Position numbers and translations under genes: made by a program. Positions 7,084 through 14,943 of a stretch of DNA of 64,000 bases are shown piece after piece. Numbering within the stretch: position 1 is the stretch's first letter; the number at the start of each line of letters is the position of its first letter. Under the pieces are notes generated by a model. It saw nothing but the letters and a program-made list of their open reading frames with translations, ran no database searches and was not told the DNA's origin. Source of the DNA: Bacteroidota bacterium (GTDB taxonomy: Bacteria > Bacteroidota > Bacteroidia > Flavobacteriales_D > Crocinitomicaceae); assembly GCA_016866255.1 (NCBI GenBank), contig VGMY01000007.1:1-64000 (forward strand), in the 5' to 3' direction.

Positions 7084-7463
7084 GGGATGACGTTAAATTC
7101 TACTATGGAAAAGAAATAGTGGGAAGGATAGGAGACACTGGAATTGATTAATTGAATGTAGTCACCGCTTTTCAACCATATTGGTCCTTTAACATGGCCT
7201 TGTGTTGGGGGATGACCCGTGCTTCCCAAATATGGATAAGAAGCAACGTTGTTGCATACAAAAGAAATAATGGCAGCGTATCCATTTCGCTCCGACGCGC
7301 TATGTTCAATTTTCCAAACCTTACCAGCAGGTACCGTTCCCACAACAACTGGAGAAGTGGTTAGGGTTCCGGTTAGCGTCACCACTTGATTAAATTGCAA
7401 GTTGCCTTGGGCGTTGAAAGTGCCCATTAAGAAGAAAAAGACAAGGAAGAGTAGGTTTTTCAT
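7080..7463 (-). CDS. Small secreted 'GNLQFNQV' family protein, member 4 of left array
   Basis: A 127-residue protein with a signal peptide ending at FNAQ, then GNLQFNQVVTL. Shared motifs are TVPAGKVWKIEH, a variant of the second motif (PIWLKSGDYI instead of LPAGT) and the C-terminal FSIVEFNVIP. A 4-bp ATGA overlap joins it to both neighbours (7460-7463 and 7080-7083). The loss of 'PAG' in the second motif marks it as a diverged copy. Function unknown. Confidence 0.7.
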   Translation of the reverse strand: MKNLLFLVFFFLMGTFNAQGNLQFNQVVTLTGTLTTSPVVVGTVPAGKVWKIEHSASERNGYAAIISFVCNNVASYPYLGSTGHPPTQGHVKGPIWLKSGDYIQLINSSVSYPSHYFFSIVEFNVIP

Positions 7464-7915
7464 GGTATAATGTTGAATTCAAGCACCGAAATAGAACTAA
7501 CCTTCGTCCCTGCAGCAAGGGTTGTCCCTGCGGGTAACCATAATGGCAATTTAGTAGGTTGGGCCGTTACCTGTACTAAAACCGGTGTAGTGCTATTCAC
7601 CGCCATGCCCACATTGCTCATCCAGAATCCCCCACCGCAACACCCGTTGAATCCAACACCGGTGGTGGCTACGTGTTCTTCGTGAACGCAAATCGAAGTG
7701 CCATTTACTAAGATGAATCGGCTGTTGGAGGCCAAAGTCGTTCCAGAAGTAGGGTAACGCTCCTCACCGGTAAGCGCACTTTCTACTTTCCATACTTTTC
7801 CCACGGGAACCGTTTCTGCGGTTGTAACCAATTTTACTTGGTTTAACTGCAAGTTGCCTTGAGCATAATGTGAAATCATGCACCAAAAAACGGCTATGCT
7901 TATTAAAGTTCTCAT
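7460..7915 (-). CDS. Small secreted 'GNLQFNQV' family protein, member 3 of left array
   Basis: About 151 residues when read from the ATG at 7913-7915, which begins a clear signal peptide (MRTLISIAVFW...HYAQ). An upstream in-frame ATG would lie inside the previous gene and is not preferred. The mature chain starts GNLQLNQVKLV and has TVPVGKVWKVES, a glycine/cysteine cluster (FNGCCGGGFWM), PLWLPAGTTLAAGT and the end SVLEFNIIP. ATGA overlaps join it to both neighbours. It is the longest member of the left array. Function unknown. Confidence 0.7.
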   Translation of the reverse strand: MRTLISIAVFWCMISHYAQGNLQLNQVKLVTTAETVPVGKVWKVESALTGEERYPTSGTTLASNSRFILVNGTSICVHEEHVATTGVGFNGCCGGGFWMSNVGMAVNSTTPVLVQVTAQPTKLPLWLPAGTTLAAGTKVSSISVLEFNIIP

Positions 7916-8340
7916 GGTACTACGTTGAATTCCATTACACTGATAAAACCAACATTCGTTGATGCCGCCAAGGTTGTTCCCGCGGGAAACCAAATAGGAG
8001 CATCAAATATTTTGAAATCTGAGCTAGTAGCGTATCCGTCTTGATTCCAATAACCGTCGTTTCTACCAACTTCACGGGTGAGGGTAGTTTGTAAATATAC
8101 AGGCGTGCCATTCACCAAAATCACAAAATTCTTAGCCCCCCCAGCAGTAGCCTGATTCGACAAACGGTTTAAATCGTTAGCTAAAGAAACGGTAGGCAGG
8201 TAGTTTTCCAACTTCCAAATTTTTCCCATAGGAACGGTCTCTTGCGTAGAAACCAACTTTACTTGGCTGAATTGCAAATTCCCTTGCGCTTTGAAAACAC
8301 CCATTAAGAATATAAAGGCAATGAAGAGTAGGGTTTTCAT
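7912..8340 (-). CDS. Small secreted 'GNLQFNQV' family protein, member 2 of left array
   Basis: About 142 residues from the ATG at 8338-8340, with a signal peptide ending at FKAQ. The mature start is GNLQFSQVKLV, followed by TVPMGKIWKLEN, a polar middle region, PIWFPAGTTLAAST and the end SVMEFNVVP. It is joined by ATGA overlaps at 8337-8340 and 7912-7915. No cysteines in the mature part. Family not recognised. Confidence 0.7.
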   Translation of the reverse strand: MKTLLFIAFIFLMGVFKAQGNLQFSQVKLVSTQETVPMGKIWKLENYLPTVSLANDLNRLSNQATAGGAKNFVILVNGTPVYLQTTLTREVGRNDGYWNQDGYATSSDFKIFDAPIWFPAGTTLAASTNVGFISVMEFNVVP

Positions 8341-8726
8341 GGTACAATATTGTATTCTAATACACTGATAAAAGAAACGTTGTTGGAAATGGCCAAGGTT
8401 GAACCCGCAGGCAACCAAAAAGGTACTGTCGATACCCCCTCTGCGGATGCCCCAAAAGTGTTCCCTGATCCGGTTGCTCTTGCTATCGACAAATCTTGCG
8501 TAAAATTTACCGTTATACCATTGATTATTACGTCATGGGTTTGGTGAAAAGTGGTTGTACCACTGACGGACCTTTGACCCAAAACGGCTTCCACCTTCCA
8601 TACTTTGCCCACCGGAACCGTTTCTACGGTTGTGACCAATTTTACCTGGTTGAATTGCAAGTTGCCTTGGGCCTGCGCAGCATAGCCAATTACTAAGGCC
8701 AATGTCGCAATGAGGATTCGTTTCAT
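8337..8726 (-). CDS. Small secreted 'GNLQFNQV' family protein, member 1 of left array
   Basis: A 129-residue protein with a signal peptide ending at AQAQ and a mature start GNLQFNQVKLV. It carries TVPVGKVWKVEA, PFWLPAGSTLAIS and the end SVLEYNIVP. Its ATG lies 10 bases after the stop of the collagen-like gene, so it is probably part of the same transcription unit, and its own TGA overlaps the next ATG. It is a typical, uninterrupted member of the family. Function unknown. Confidence 0.72.
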   Translation of the reverse strand: MKRILIATLALVIGYAAQAQGNLQFNQVKLVTTVETVPVGKVWKVEAVLGQRSVSGTTTFHQTHDVIINGITVNFTQDLSIARATGSGNTFGASAEGVSTVPFWLPAGSTLAISNNVSFISVLEYNIVP

Positions 8727-8736
8727 CCGCTAACTC

Positions 8737-10533
8737 TTAGAATCCGTCGGTCGTGTAAATAAGGGTGTTGGAAGAGGAGCTTGCGCCACCACCACCTCCA
8801 GCTGCTGCTCCAGCAATGGCCGTCCATGCGGATCCGTTGTAATAGTAGAATCCAGCGGTTTGATCTGTTTGGTAAATCAATAATCCCGTTGCAGGAGATG
8901 CAATAGCGTTTCGTTGAGCTTGCGTCATGCTTGGCAGTAAAAACCCTTTGGTCGTAGAATTTACCTCCAAAGCAGCAGAGGCATTTGGTGCTACCGTTCC
9001 AATTCCGATATTTCCACCGTTATTAAAAATATTCGAACTGTTAGTCATCCATTGCGATCCATTCCAGTACGGGGTATTTCCTGCGGCACTTCCATTGGGC
9101 AAACTTCCCGCAGGACCCTGGGGACCAGTAGCTCCTGTTGCCCCCGTGGCTCCAGTTGCACCTGTTGCACCCGCAGGACCTTGAGGACCGGTAGCACCGG
9201 TTGCACCTGCAGGACCCGTCAATCCCGTTGCACCTGTTGCACCTGCAGGGCCTTGAAGTCCCGTTGCACCTGTTGCACCCGCAGGACCTTGAGGACCGGT
9301 AGCACCGGTTGCTCCTGCAGGACCCGTCAATCCCGTTGCACCTGTTGCACCTGCAGGGCCTTGAAGTCCCGTTGCACCTGTTGCACCCGCAGGACCTGTA
9401 GCCCCCGTAAGACCTGTTGCACCTGTTGGACCCGCAGGACCTTGAGGGCCGGTAGCACCGGTTGCTCCCGCAGAACCTTGTGCACCTTGGGGGCCCACCA
9501 ACGAAACGCCTGTAGGCCATGTTCCGTTGGCCTTAGGTCCGTATATCGTATTGGTTAACGTATTGATATAAAAATCACCGTCGTTTCCTTGAAGGTTACT
9601 GGGCACCACGTTCCCGTTTAAGACACCGCTACCGTTGGTTCCTGCTGGGCCTGTAGCACCCGTTAAACCAGCAGGACCCGTCAATCCTGTAGCTCCCGTT
9701 GCACCCGCAGGGCCTTGAGGACCGGTAGCACCGGTTGCTCCTGCAGGGCCCGTCAATCCCGTAGCTCCCGTTGCACCCGAAGGACCTTGAGGACCGGTAG
9801 CACCGGTTGCTCCTGCAGGACCCGTCAATCCTGTAGCTCCCGTTGCACCCGCAGGGCCTTGAGGACCAGTAGCACCGGTTGCTCCTGCAGGACCCGTCAA
9901 TCCTGTAGCTCCCGTTGCACCCGCAGGGCCTTGAGGACCGGTAGCACCAACATTTCCCTGTGGTCCTATAATATTTCCCGTTAAGGCCCACGTGGTAGCA
10001 TTCGTTTTGTAATATACGTCTCCCGTTTGAGTATTCAGGTAAAAATCGCCCATCGCGCCCAAGGCCGCGGCAGGAACCGTGGTTCCATAACGCCATTGGT
10101 TGAGTTGCACCCCCGCCGTTTTTGCGTAAAGGGCGTACGGCGTGCTCATTAAGCGCTGAGAACCATAGTCCACGTAGTTGGTTCCGTTGGCAAAGTCCAC
10201 CGCCAAGCTTACCCAGTAATTTCCAGTAGCCCAGTTAATATTAGCAAAGGTTCCCGATAATACCGTTCCTTGGCCAATAACCATGTTGACAAGACCAAAA
10301 TTGGAAGTAGCAACCGATTGACGCTCTGCATAAACCACAGTGCCGGACGACGAGTTTTGTTTGATTTGAACTCGAATGGCCACGGTGGAGTTCGTAACCA
10401 AGATTCCGGAGGTGGTGCGAATCACCGCTTGGTAATTAATGCCTTCCGGGACTTGCGCCATCAAATTCGAAGAAGCAAAAATGATAAACGCAGCAACCGT
10501 GATTTTGAAAAAGGTAGAAGGATTAAATTTCAT
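8737..10533 (-). CDS. Collagen-like repeat surface protein
   Basis: A 598-residue secreted protein. Residues 1-27 are a signal peptide (ends LMAQ). Residues 28-140 are a Bacteroidota N-terminal domain ([11 protein letters not shown] ... [10 protein letters not shown]). Residues 190-298 and 347-476 are Gly-X-Y collagen repeats rich in [12 protein letters not shown]. They are separated by a module of about 48 residues (299-346) with [10 protein letters not shown] and GPKANGTWP. The C-terminal 120 residues contain [21 protein letters not shown] and [13 protein letters not shown], typical of tail-fibre-like or adhesin-like proteins in this phylum. No T9SS domain is seen, so the export route is unclear. 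A triple-helical stalk is likely. It heads the left array of small genes. Confidence 0.85.
   Translation of the reverse strand: MKFNPSTFFKITVAAFIIFASSNLMAQVPEGINYQAVIRTTSGILVTNSTVAIRVQIKQNSSSGTVVYAERQSVATSNFGLVNMVIGQGTVLSGTFANINWATGNYWVSLAVDFANGTNYVDYGSQRLMSTPYALYAKTAGVQLNQWRYGTTVPAAALGAMGDFYLNTQTGDVYYKTNATTWALTGNIIGPQGNVGATGPQGPAGATGATGLTGPAGATGATGPQGPAGATGATGLTGPAGATGATGPQGPSGATGATGLTGPAGATGATGPQGPAGATGATGLTGPAGLTGATGPAGTNGSGVLNGNVVPSNLQGNDGDFYINTLTNTIYGPKANGTWPTGVSLVGPQGAQGSAGATGATGPQGPAGPTGATGLTGATGPAGATGATGLQGPAGATGATGLTGPAGATGATGPQGPAGATGATGLQGPAGATGATGLTGPAGATGATGPQGPAGATGATGATGATGATGPQGPAGSLPNGSAAGNTPYWNGSQWMTNSSNIFNNGGNIGIGTVAPNASAALEVNSTTKGFLLPSMTQAQRNAIASPATGLLIYQTDQTAGFYYYNGSAWTAIAGAAAGGGGGASSSSNTLIYTTDGF
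9154..9369 (-). repeat. Two 108-bp repeats within the second collagen block
   Basis: Codons 389-424 and 425-460 encode the same 36 residues (GLQGPAG... unit). The DNA is near-identical between copies, so recombination could add or remove units in frame. Confidence 0.75.
9652..9939 (-). repeat. Four 72-bp tandem repeats within the first collagen block
   Basis: Codons 199-294 encode four copies of a 24-residue unit beginning [16 protein letters not shown], with only single substitutions (Ala to Ser in copy 3; Ala-Thr to Leu-Thr near the end of copy 4). Confidence 0.8.
10242..10380 (-). repeat. 139-bp segment identical to 12579-12717 (copy in first collagen gene)
   Basis: Both collagen-like genes share this stretch without a single difference, inside their N-terminal domains. 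The sequence on either side is similar but diverged. Confidence 0.85.
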
Positions 10534-10635
10534 AGGTTAAATATTAGAAAACGAAAGTAGTAAAATAGTTTTGGAATGCCCAACAAATGGTTTATGAATT
10601 AACAATAAGGTAAAAATACAATGGAATAAAACGCA

Positions 10636-12870
10636 TCATTTATGTGCCTCCAAAGCGGCAATTTTTTTCTCAAGTAGGTTCAGTCGTTCTTCTTGCTCTT
10701 TGATGATGGAAAGCAAATAAACGGGCAAGCGATCGTAATAAACCGAATAAGGCACCAACTTATCTTTATTCAAGATTTCCTTCCCGTTTTCATCCGTCTT
10801 CGCAACACCGGTATTTCCAATCCATTGACGCTCTGGCCCGTAAATCACCAGTTCTGGCAGAGCTTCTTCAACCTCTTCAGCAATTAACCCGATTTCACGA
10901 TCTCCTCCGAGTGCCGGCTTGAGGTTGTACATTACAGGGCGTAACTTAAATACCTGATCTTTGGAAAACGTCAGGTCAACGATGTTGTCTTTGACAAATT
11001 TTGTAGAGGATTGCGGTCTCAATTCTCCCCCTGAGGTACGTATCATGGTAGTACCTGTTCCGCTTGTACTGCTTCCCTGAATAAATCGTGCGTTCGACTC
11101 TATAACGCCGTTGGCCATGATGCCCCCCGTAGCAGGTGTTGTGGTTGTTCCAACCCTTAGTCCTGAGGTTAAATAGGCATGGCCATCCACGGTTAAATCA
11201 TAGGTGCTGCTGCTCGTGGAACCGACCCTTAATTTGCCAGCGATGTTGGACATAGTTGTTGACCCATCGACCAAAAACCCGCCCGAACCTATATTAAGAT
11301 CGAAGGAGGAAGACGGGGAAGTATTTCCAATTCCAACTTTGCCGGTACTCGTTATAACTAGGGCGTTGGTGCATTCATAAGTTCCACTGCCATCGCCTCG
11401 AATTGTGTAATTGGAATTAAAAGCCGTACCACAATTAACGCTCATTCCTCCTCCAGCAGGTCCTGTTGGTCCTTGGGGACCTTGGGGACCCTGAGGTCCT
11501 TGCGGACCAGCGGCCCCTTGAAGTCCGTTAGCTCCTGAAGGACCAACCAACGAAATACCTTGTGGCCAAGCTCCGTTGGCTTTGGGACCAAAAAGCTCGT
11601 TGGTGGCTGTATTGATGTAAAAATCTCCGTCCATTCCAATAGCCCCAACAGGGTTAACGTTTCCATTTAAAACCGAGGTTCCATTTGCCCCGCTGATTCC
11701 TTGAGGGCCCGCCGTTCCAGCAGGACCTTGAGGACCAAGTGCCCCGGGCAAACCCGAGGCGCCTACCAGCGAAACTCCTTGCGGCCAAATACCCGCTGAT
11801 TTAGGGCCAAACATTTCATTTGTTAAAGTATTAATGTAGAAGTCACCGTCTACTCCTGTTGCACCGTTGGGATTCACCGTGCCGTTTAATACCGAATTGC
11901 CATTGGTTCCAGCTACTCCTTGGGGTCCTGCAGGACCACCAGCGGGACCAGAAGGGCCCACCAATGATACTCCAACAGGCCAAGTTCCATTCGCCTTTGG
12001 ACCAAAAATCTCATTGGTAGTTGTATTGATGTAAAAGTCACCGTTGACACCGAGTGCATTCGAGGGAGCAACAGAACCGTTGAGCACAGCTGTTCCATTG
12101 GTCCCGGAAATTCCTTGAGGACCCGTAACACCGGTTGGACCCGCAGGACCTTGGGGACCAGTAACGCCTGCTGCGCCGGCCGGACCTTGGAGGCCGGTTG
12201 CGCCCGTAGCACCGGTAGCTCCTGTTGGCCCCGCTAGACCTTGGGGACCAGTAGCACCCGCAGGGCCTGTAGCTCCAGTAGCACCAACATTACCTTGGGG
12301 TCCTTTAATATTTCCCGTTAAGGTCCAAGTGGTAGCATTCGTTTTGTAATATACATCTCCCGTTTGAGTATTTAGATAAAAATCTCCTGTGGTTCCCAAA
12401 CCTGCGGCTGGAACCGTGGTTCCATATCGCCATTGGTTGAGTTGCGCCCCCGCTGTTTTTGCGTAAAGGGCATAAGGCGCGCTCATTAAGCGCTGCGAAC
12501 CATAGTCCACATAATTGGTGCCGTTGGCAAAGTCCACCGCCAAGCTCACCCAGTAATTTCCAGTAGACCAGTTAATACTAGCAAAGGTTCCCGATAATAC
12601 CGTTCCTTGGCCAATAACCATGTTGACAAGACCAAAATTGGAAGTAGCAACCGATTGACGCTCTGCATAAACCACAGTGCCGGACGACGAGTTTTGTTTG
12701 ATTTGAACTCGAATGGCTACCGTAGTATTGGTCACCAAGGAACCCGAAGTGGTGCGAATCACTGCTTGGTAGTTGATGCCCTCAGGGGCTTGGGCCATGA
12801 ATTTCTGGGATGAAAGAACCATAAAAGCAAGAAAAATGCCTTTGAAGAATGTCGTAGTATAATTTTTCAT
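10636..12870 (-). CDS. Collagen-like protein with C-terminal S74-type intramolecular chaperone
   Basis: A 744-residue secreted protein. Residues 1-27 are a signal peptide; 28-190 are nearly identical to the N-terminal domain of the next collagen-like protein. From 190 to 473, Gly-X-Y segments alternate with three globular modules (about 258-305, 322-370 and 395-443), each with GDFYINT.TNE.FGPK and WP.G.SLVG. Residues 475-610 form a tail-fibre-like region (GKVGIGNTSPSSSFDL). Residues about 620-744 match the peptidase S74 / intramolecular chaperone domain: SSTKFVKDNI (Ser622 and Lys627 in the self-cleavage positions), FKLRPVMYNLK, EIGLIAEEVEEALPELV, and a terminal coiled coil (EEERL...LEKKIAALEA region). 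Such domains help trimer assembly and then cut themselves off. It is transcribed toward the other collagen-like gene, 102 bases away. Confidence 0.85.
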   Translation of the reverse strand: MKNYTTTFFKGIFLAFMVLSSQKFMAQAPEGINYQAVIRTTSGSLVTNTTVAIRVQIKQNSSSGTVVYAERQSVATSNFGLVNMVIGQGTVLSGTFASINWSTGNYWVSLAVDFANGTNYVDYGSQRLMSAPYALYAKTAGAQLNQWRYGTTVPAAGLGTTGDFYLNTQTGDVYYKTNATTWTLTGNIKGPQGNVGATGATGPAGATGPQGLAGPTGATGATGATGLQGPAGAAGVTGPQGPAGPTGVTGPQGISGTNGTAVLNGSVAPSNALGVNGDFYINTTTNEIFGPKANGTWPVGVSLVGPSGPAGGPAGPQGVAGTNGNSVLNGTVNPNGATGVDGDFYINTLTNEMFGPKSAGIWPQGVSLVGASGLPGALGPQGPAGTAGPQGISGANGTSVLNGNVNPVGAIGMDGDFYINTATNELFGPKANGAWPQGISLVGPSGANGLQGAAGPQGPQGPQGPQGPTGPAGGGMSVNCGTAFNSNYTIRGDGSGTYECTNALVITSTGKVGIGNTSPSSSFDLNIGSGGFLVDGSTTMSNIAGKLRVGSTSSSTYDLTVDGHAYLTSGLRVGTTTTPATGGIMANGVIESNARFIQGSSTSGTGTTMIRTSGGELRPQSSTKFVKDNIVDLTFSKDQVFKLRPVMYNLKPALGGDREIGLIAEEVEEALPELVIYGPERQWIGNTGVAKTDENGKEILNKDKLVPYSVYYDRLPVYLLSIIKEQEERLNLLEKKIAALEAHK
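12579..12717 (-). repeat. 139-bp segment identical to 10242-10380 (copy in second collagen gene)
   Basis: The second copy of the exact 139-bp match between the two collagen-like genes. Confidence 0.85.
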
Positions 12871-13008
12871 GTTAAGTTTTTAAAAAATGTTGTTGACTAA
12901 AGTATTGAATTTTCGTCAAAGTACAGAATGTTCAATGCCTATGTGCTGAGTTCATTTAAATTTAATCTTTTGCCGAAATAATATTTTTACCTTAGCAAAA
13001 ATTCAAAG
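12871..13008. promoter_or_regulatory. Divergent control region between the two arrays
   Basis: A 138-base AT-rich gap separates the start codons of the minus-strand collagen-like gene and the plus-strand small-gene array, so it should hold both promoters. On the plus strand TTTTG at 12968-12972 and TACCTTAG at 12988-12995 (one mismatch to TAnnTTTG) precede the ATG at 13009. On the minus strand TACTTTAG is a similar one-mismatch candidate. No operator palindrome is obvious. Confidence 0.4.
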
Positions 13009-13347
13009 ATGTACTTTAGATTACTTTTGTTGTTAGCGTTTATCACGGTGGGCAAGCTTTCAGCCCGCGCCCAGAATTTACAATTCAGCCAAGCGCTTCT
13101 GTTCAACGGGACCGCTGTTCAAACCGTTCCTGCGGGTAAGGTTTGGAAAGTTGAACACCAAGCGCAATCGTATACCAGTTCAGGAAGCAGCATACACGCC
13201 TCCTTGGTCATAAATGGGTTAAATTGGTATCTGAACGGAACCAGTTCCCTTCCCTCAGGAGCAATATGGTTGCCTGCTGGCGCAACCGTTGCCGGATGGG
13301 GGCAATATACGAACTACAACATCCTAGAATTTACCATCGTACCATGA
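13009..13347 (+). CDS. Small secreted 'NLQFSQ' family protein, member 1 of right array
   Basis: A 112-residue protein with a signal peptide ending at ARAQ. The mature chain begins NLQFSQALLF, so the usual Gly after the cleavage site is missing. It then has TVPAGKVWKVEH, AIWLPAGATVAGW and the end NILEFTIVP, all shared with the left array. It is the shortest typical member and opens the plus-strand array. Its TGA overlaps the next ATG (ATGA at 13344-13347). Function unknown. Confidence 0.72.
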   Translation: MYFRLLLLLAFITVGKLSARAQNLQFSQALLFNGTAVQTVPAGKVWKVEHQAQSYTSSGSSIHASLVINGLNWYLNGTSSLPSGAIWLPAGATVAGWGQYTNYNILEFTIVP

Positions 13348-13811
13348 AATATATAGCGCTTTTACCCCTTCTTTTTATCGGAGTTCTAGCAATAGCGCAA
13401 GGAAATTTACAGTTCAATCAAGTCTTGCTCATTGATAACAACACCGCCACCGTTCCAGCGGGTAAGGTATGGAAAATTGAAAACATTGTATACGAGGCGG
13501 TTCCTTATTTTCAAGCAAGCATTGGAAGTGGTAGCTGTGCCCCCTGCAACGGGTCTTCGCAAATGTGGACAAGTTACACGACACAAACATGTCAAGTGCC
13601 TTCCACGAATCCCATGACCATTAATGGCATAAAAGCCAGCGCCGGGAACACGGGGTCTCCGCTCTGGTTACCCGCAGGAAGCACCTTGGCAGGAGAGACA
13701 AAAACCTGTACTCCTAACGCAGGGTCCTATGGGAATTCCTGCATCTGCCCCCCGCCCAGTGTTACTGCAAAAACGTATATTAGCGTCATTGAATTTAATA
13801 TTATACCGTGA
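13344..13811 (+). CDS. Small secreted 'GNLQFNQV' family protein, member 2 of right array, cysteine-rich
   Basis: About 155 residues from the ATG at 13344, which starts a clean signal peptide ending at AIAQ; an upstream frame extension overlaps the previous gene and is not used. The mature chain has GNLQFNQVLLI, TVPAGKVWKIEN, PLWLPAGSTLAG and the end SVIEFNIIP. It contains seven cysteines in the mature chain (SCAPC, QTC, KTC, SCIC), suggesting disulfide-stabilised loops. Its stop overlaps the next start as GTGA. Function unknown. Confidence 0.7.
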   Translation: MKYIALLPLLFIGVLAIAQGNLQFNQVLLIDNNTATVPAGKVWKIENIVYEAVPYFQASIGSGSCAPCNGSSQMWTSYTTQTCQVPSTNPMTINGIKASAGNTGSPLWLPAGSTLAGETKTCTPNAGSYGNSCICPPPSVTAKTYISVIEFNIIP

Positions 13812-14185
13812 GAACGCTACTTATTTTTACCTTCATAATGAGTACAAGTTTTCTTAAAGCCCAAGGAAACTTACAATTCAACCAAGTTAAGTGGGTATTT
13901 GCCCAAGAGACGGTCCCCGTAGGAAAAGTATGGAAAATCGAAAGCATCATGTATTCTGCATCGGTTGGCTCAGTTTCGAACTCCTTGACGCAAGACGACC
14001 AGATAAAGATTGACGGATCTCCTTACACTGTTCGCTCGGCTCGGTCAGGCAATGGAGGATACAACGCCGCTTCCTATTTTGTTTGGGAGCAAAGATTTCC
14101 CATGTGGTTATACGCTGGCCAAACCTTACAAGCTTGGGTTAATGTGGGAAGAATTAATGTCATCGAATTTAATATTGTACCTTGA
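13808..14185 (+). CDS. Small secreted 'GNLQFNQV' family protein, member 3 of right array (GTG start)
   Basis: A 125-residue protein that starts with GTG inside a GTGA overlap with the previous stop. The signal peptide (RTLLIFTFIM...LKAQ) supports this start. The mature chain has GNLQFNQVKWV, TVPVGKVWKIES, a weakened second motif (PMWLYAGQTLQAW) and the end NVIEFNIVP. Its own stop overlaps a TTG start. Function unknown. Confidence 0.68.
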   Translation: MRTLLIFTFIMSTSFLKAQGNLQFNQVKWVFAQETVPVGKVWKIESIMYSASVGSVSNSLTQDDQIKIDGSPYTVRSARSGNGGYNAASYFVWEQRFPMWLYAGQTLQAWVNVGRINVIEFNIVP

Positions 14186-14604
14186 AACATTTTATTTCCT
14201 TTTTCTTTTTCATTGCGATTTCATCGACTTGGGCTCAAGGAAATTTGCAGTTCAACCAAGTTAAAATCATCAGCAATACCGACGCCCCTCAAACCGTTCC
14301 AGTAGGTAAGGTTTGGAAAATCGAAAGCGTCTTTGCCAATGATCAAGACGTGTATGCGGCCAGTACTTCGGCAGCTAACCAGTCATTTTTTACTGCGTGT
14401 GGGGTTCCGAGCGCTTGGTATTTCTATTACGGAAGGTATTTGGCGATTAACAATATTCCCATCAGTTTTGGGGTGCATTCGTCCGGAGAACAAATGACAC
14501 AATTGCCCATTTGGGTCCCAGCAGGCTCCACCATTTGCACATGCACCAGTTCCAGTTTTTGCGCCAGAGGATACTCCGCGATTGAATTCAATATTGTTCC
14601 ATGA
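14182..14604 (+). CDS. Small secreted 'GNLQFNQV' family protein, member 4 of right array (TTG start)
   Basis: A 140-residue protein starting with TTG in a TTGA overlap; the signal peptide (KHFISFFFFIAI...TWAQ) supports it. The mature chain has GNLQFNQVKII, TVPVGKVWKIES, PIWVPAGSTICTCT and the end SAIEFNIVP. Cysteines at TACG, ICTCT and FCARG could pair. Its TGA overlaps the next ATG (14601-14604). Function unknown. Confidence 0.68.
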   Translation: MKHFISFFFFIAISSTWAQGNLQFNQVKIISNTDAPQTVPVGKVWKIESVFANDQDVYAASTSAANQSFFTACGVPSAWYFYYGRYLAINNIPISFGVHSSGEQMTQLPIWVPAGSTICTCTSSSFCARGYSAIEFNIVP

Positions 14605-14909
14605 AAAAACTTTGTGGGTTCATTTTGTTGATGAGTTCTTCCTTGGCCTTTGCCCAAGACACCACCCTGGTGAAGTCCTGTTATGGGGGAGGGAGTTTAA
14701 CCGTACCGAAGGGTGTGACATGGGTTGTTGAAAAAGCGTACATCAACAGTGGAGACGGGTACAACATTATGGTAAGTAACTCGAATTTTAAAAAAATATA
14801 CGGCTCAGAAGAAAAACTTCAAACGCCTTATTACATGGCCGAAATGGAATTATTGGACAAAAAAGACGGGGTGTTCTATATTTTTCACCTTCGACAGTCG
14901 AAGGAGTAA
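14601..14909 (+). CDS. Diverged small secreted protein at the end of the right array
   Basis: A 102-residue protein with a signal peptide ending at AFAQ. It keeps only a weak form of the first family motif (LTVPKGVTWVVEKAYI) and lacks both GNLQFNQV and the EFNIIP end; the C-terminus is charged (LRQSKE). An ATGA overlap with the previous gene places it in the same unit. I treat it as a diverged or partly rebuilt member, with moderate certainty. Function unknown. Confidence 0.6.
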   Translation: MKKLCGFILLMSSSLAFAQDTTLVKSCYGGGSLTVPKGVTWVVEKAYINSGDGYNIMVSNSNFKKIYGSEEKLQTPYYMAEMELLDKKDGVFYIFHLRQSKE

Positions 14910-14943
14910 CCAGATTTTTTTAAACTTGTAAAAACTAATGCTC

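Noticed and set aside
9041-10096. Several 85-168-codon ORFs, rich in Cys, Arg and Ser, overlapping the first collagen-like gene
   Set aside because: They are other-frame readings of Gly-X-Y repeats and have no signal peptide or start context.
8737-12870. Prophage tail-fibre module
   Set aside because: S74 and collagen repeats occur in phage tails, but no capsid, terminase, tail or lysis gene is nearby and the proteins have signal peptides.
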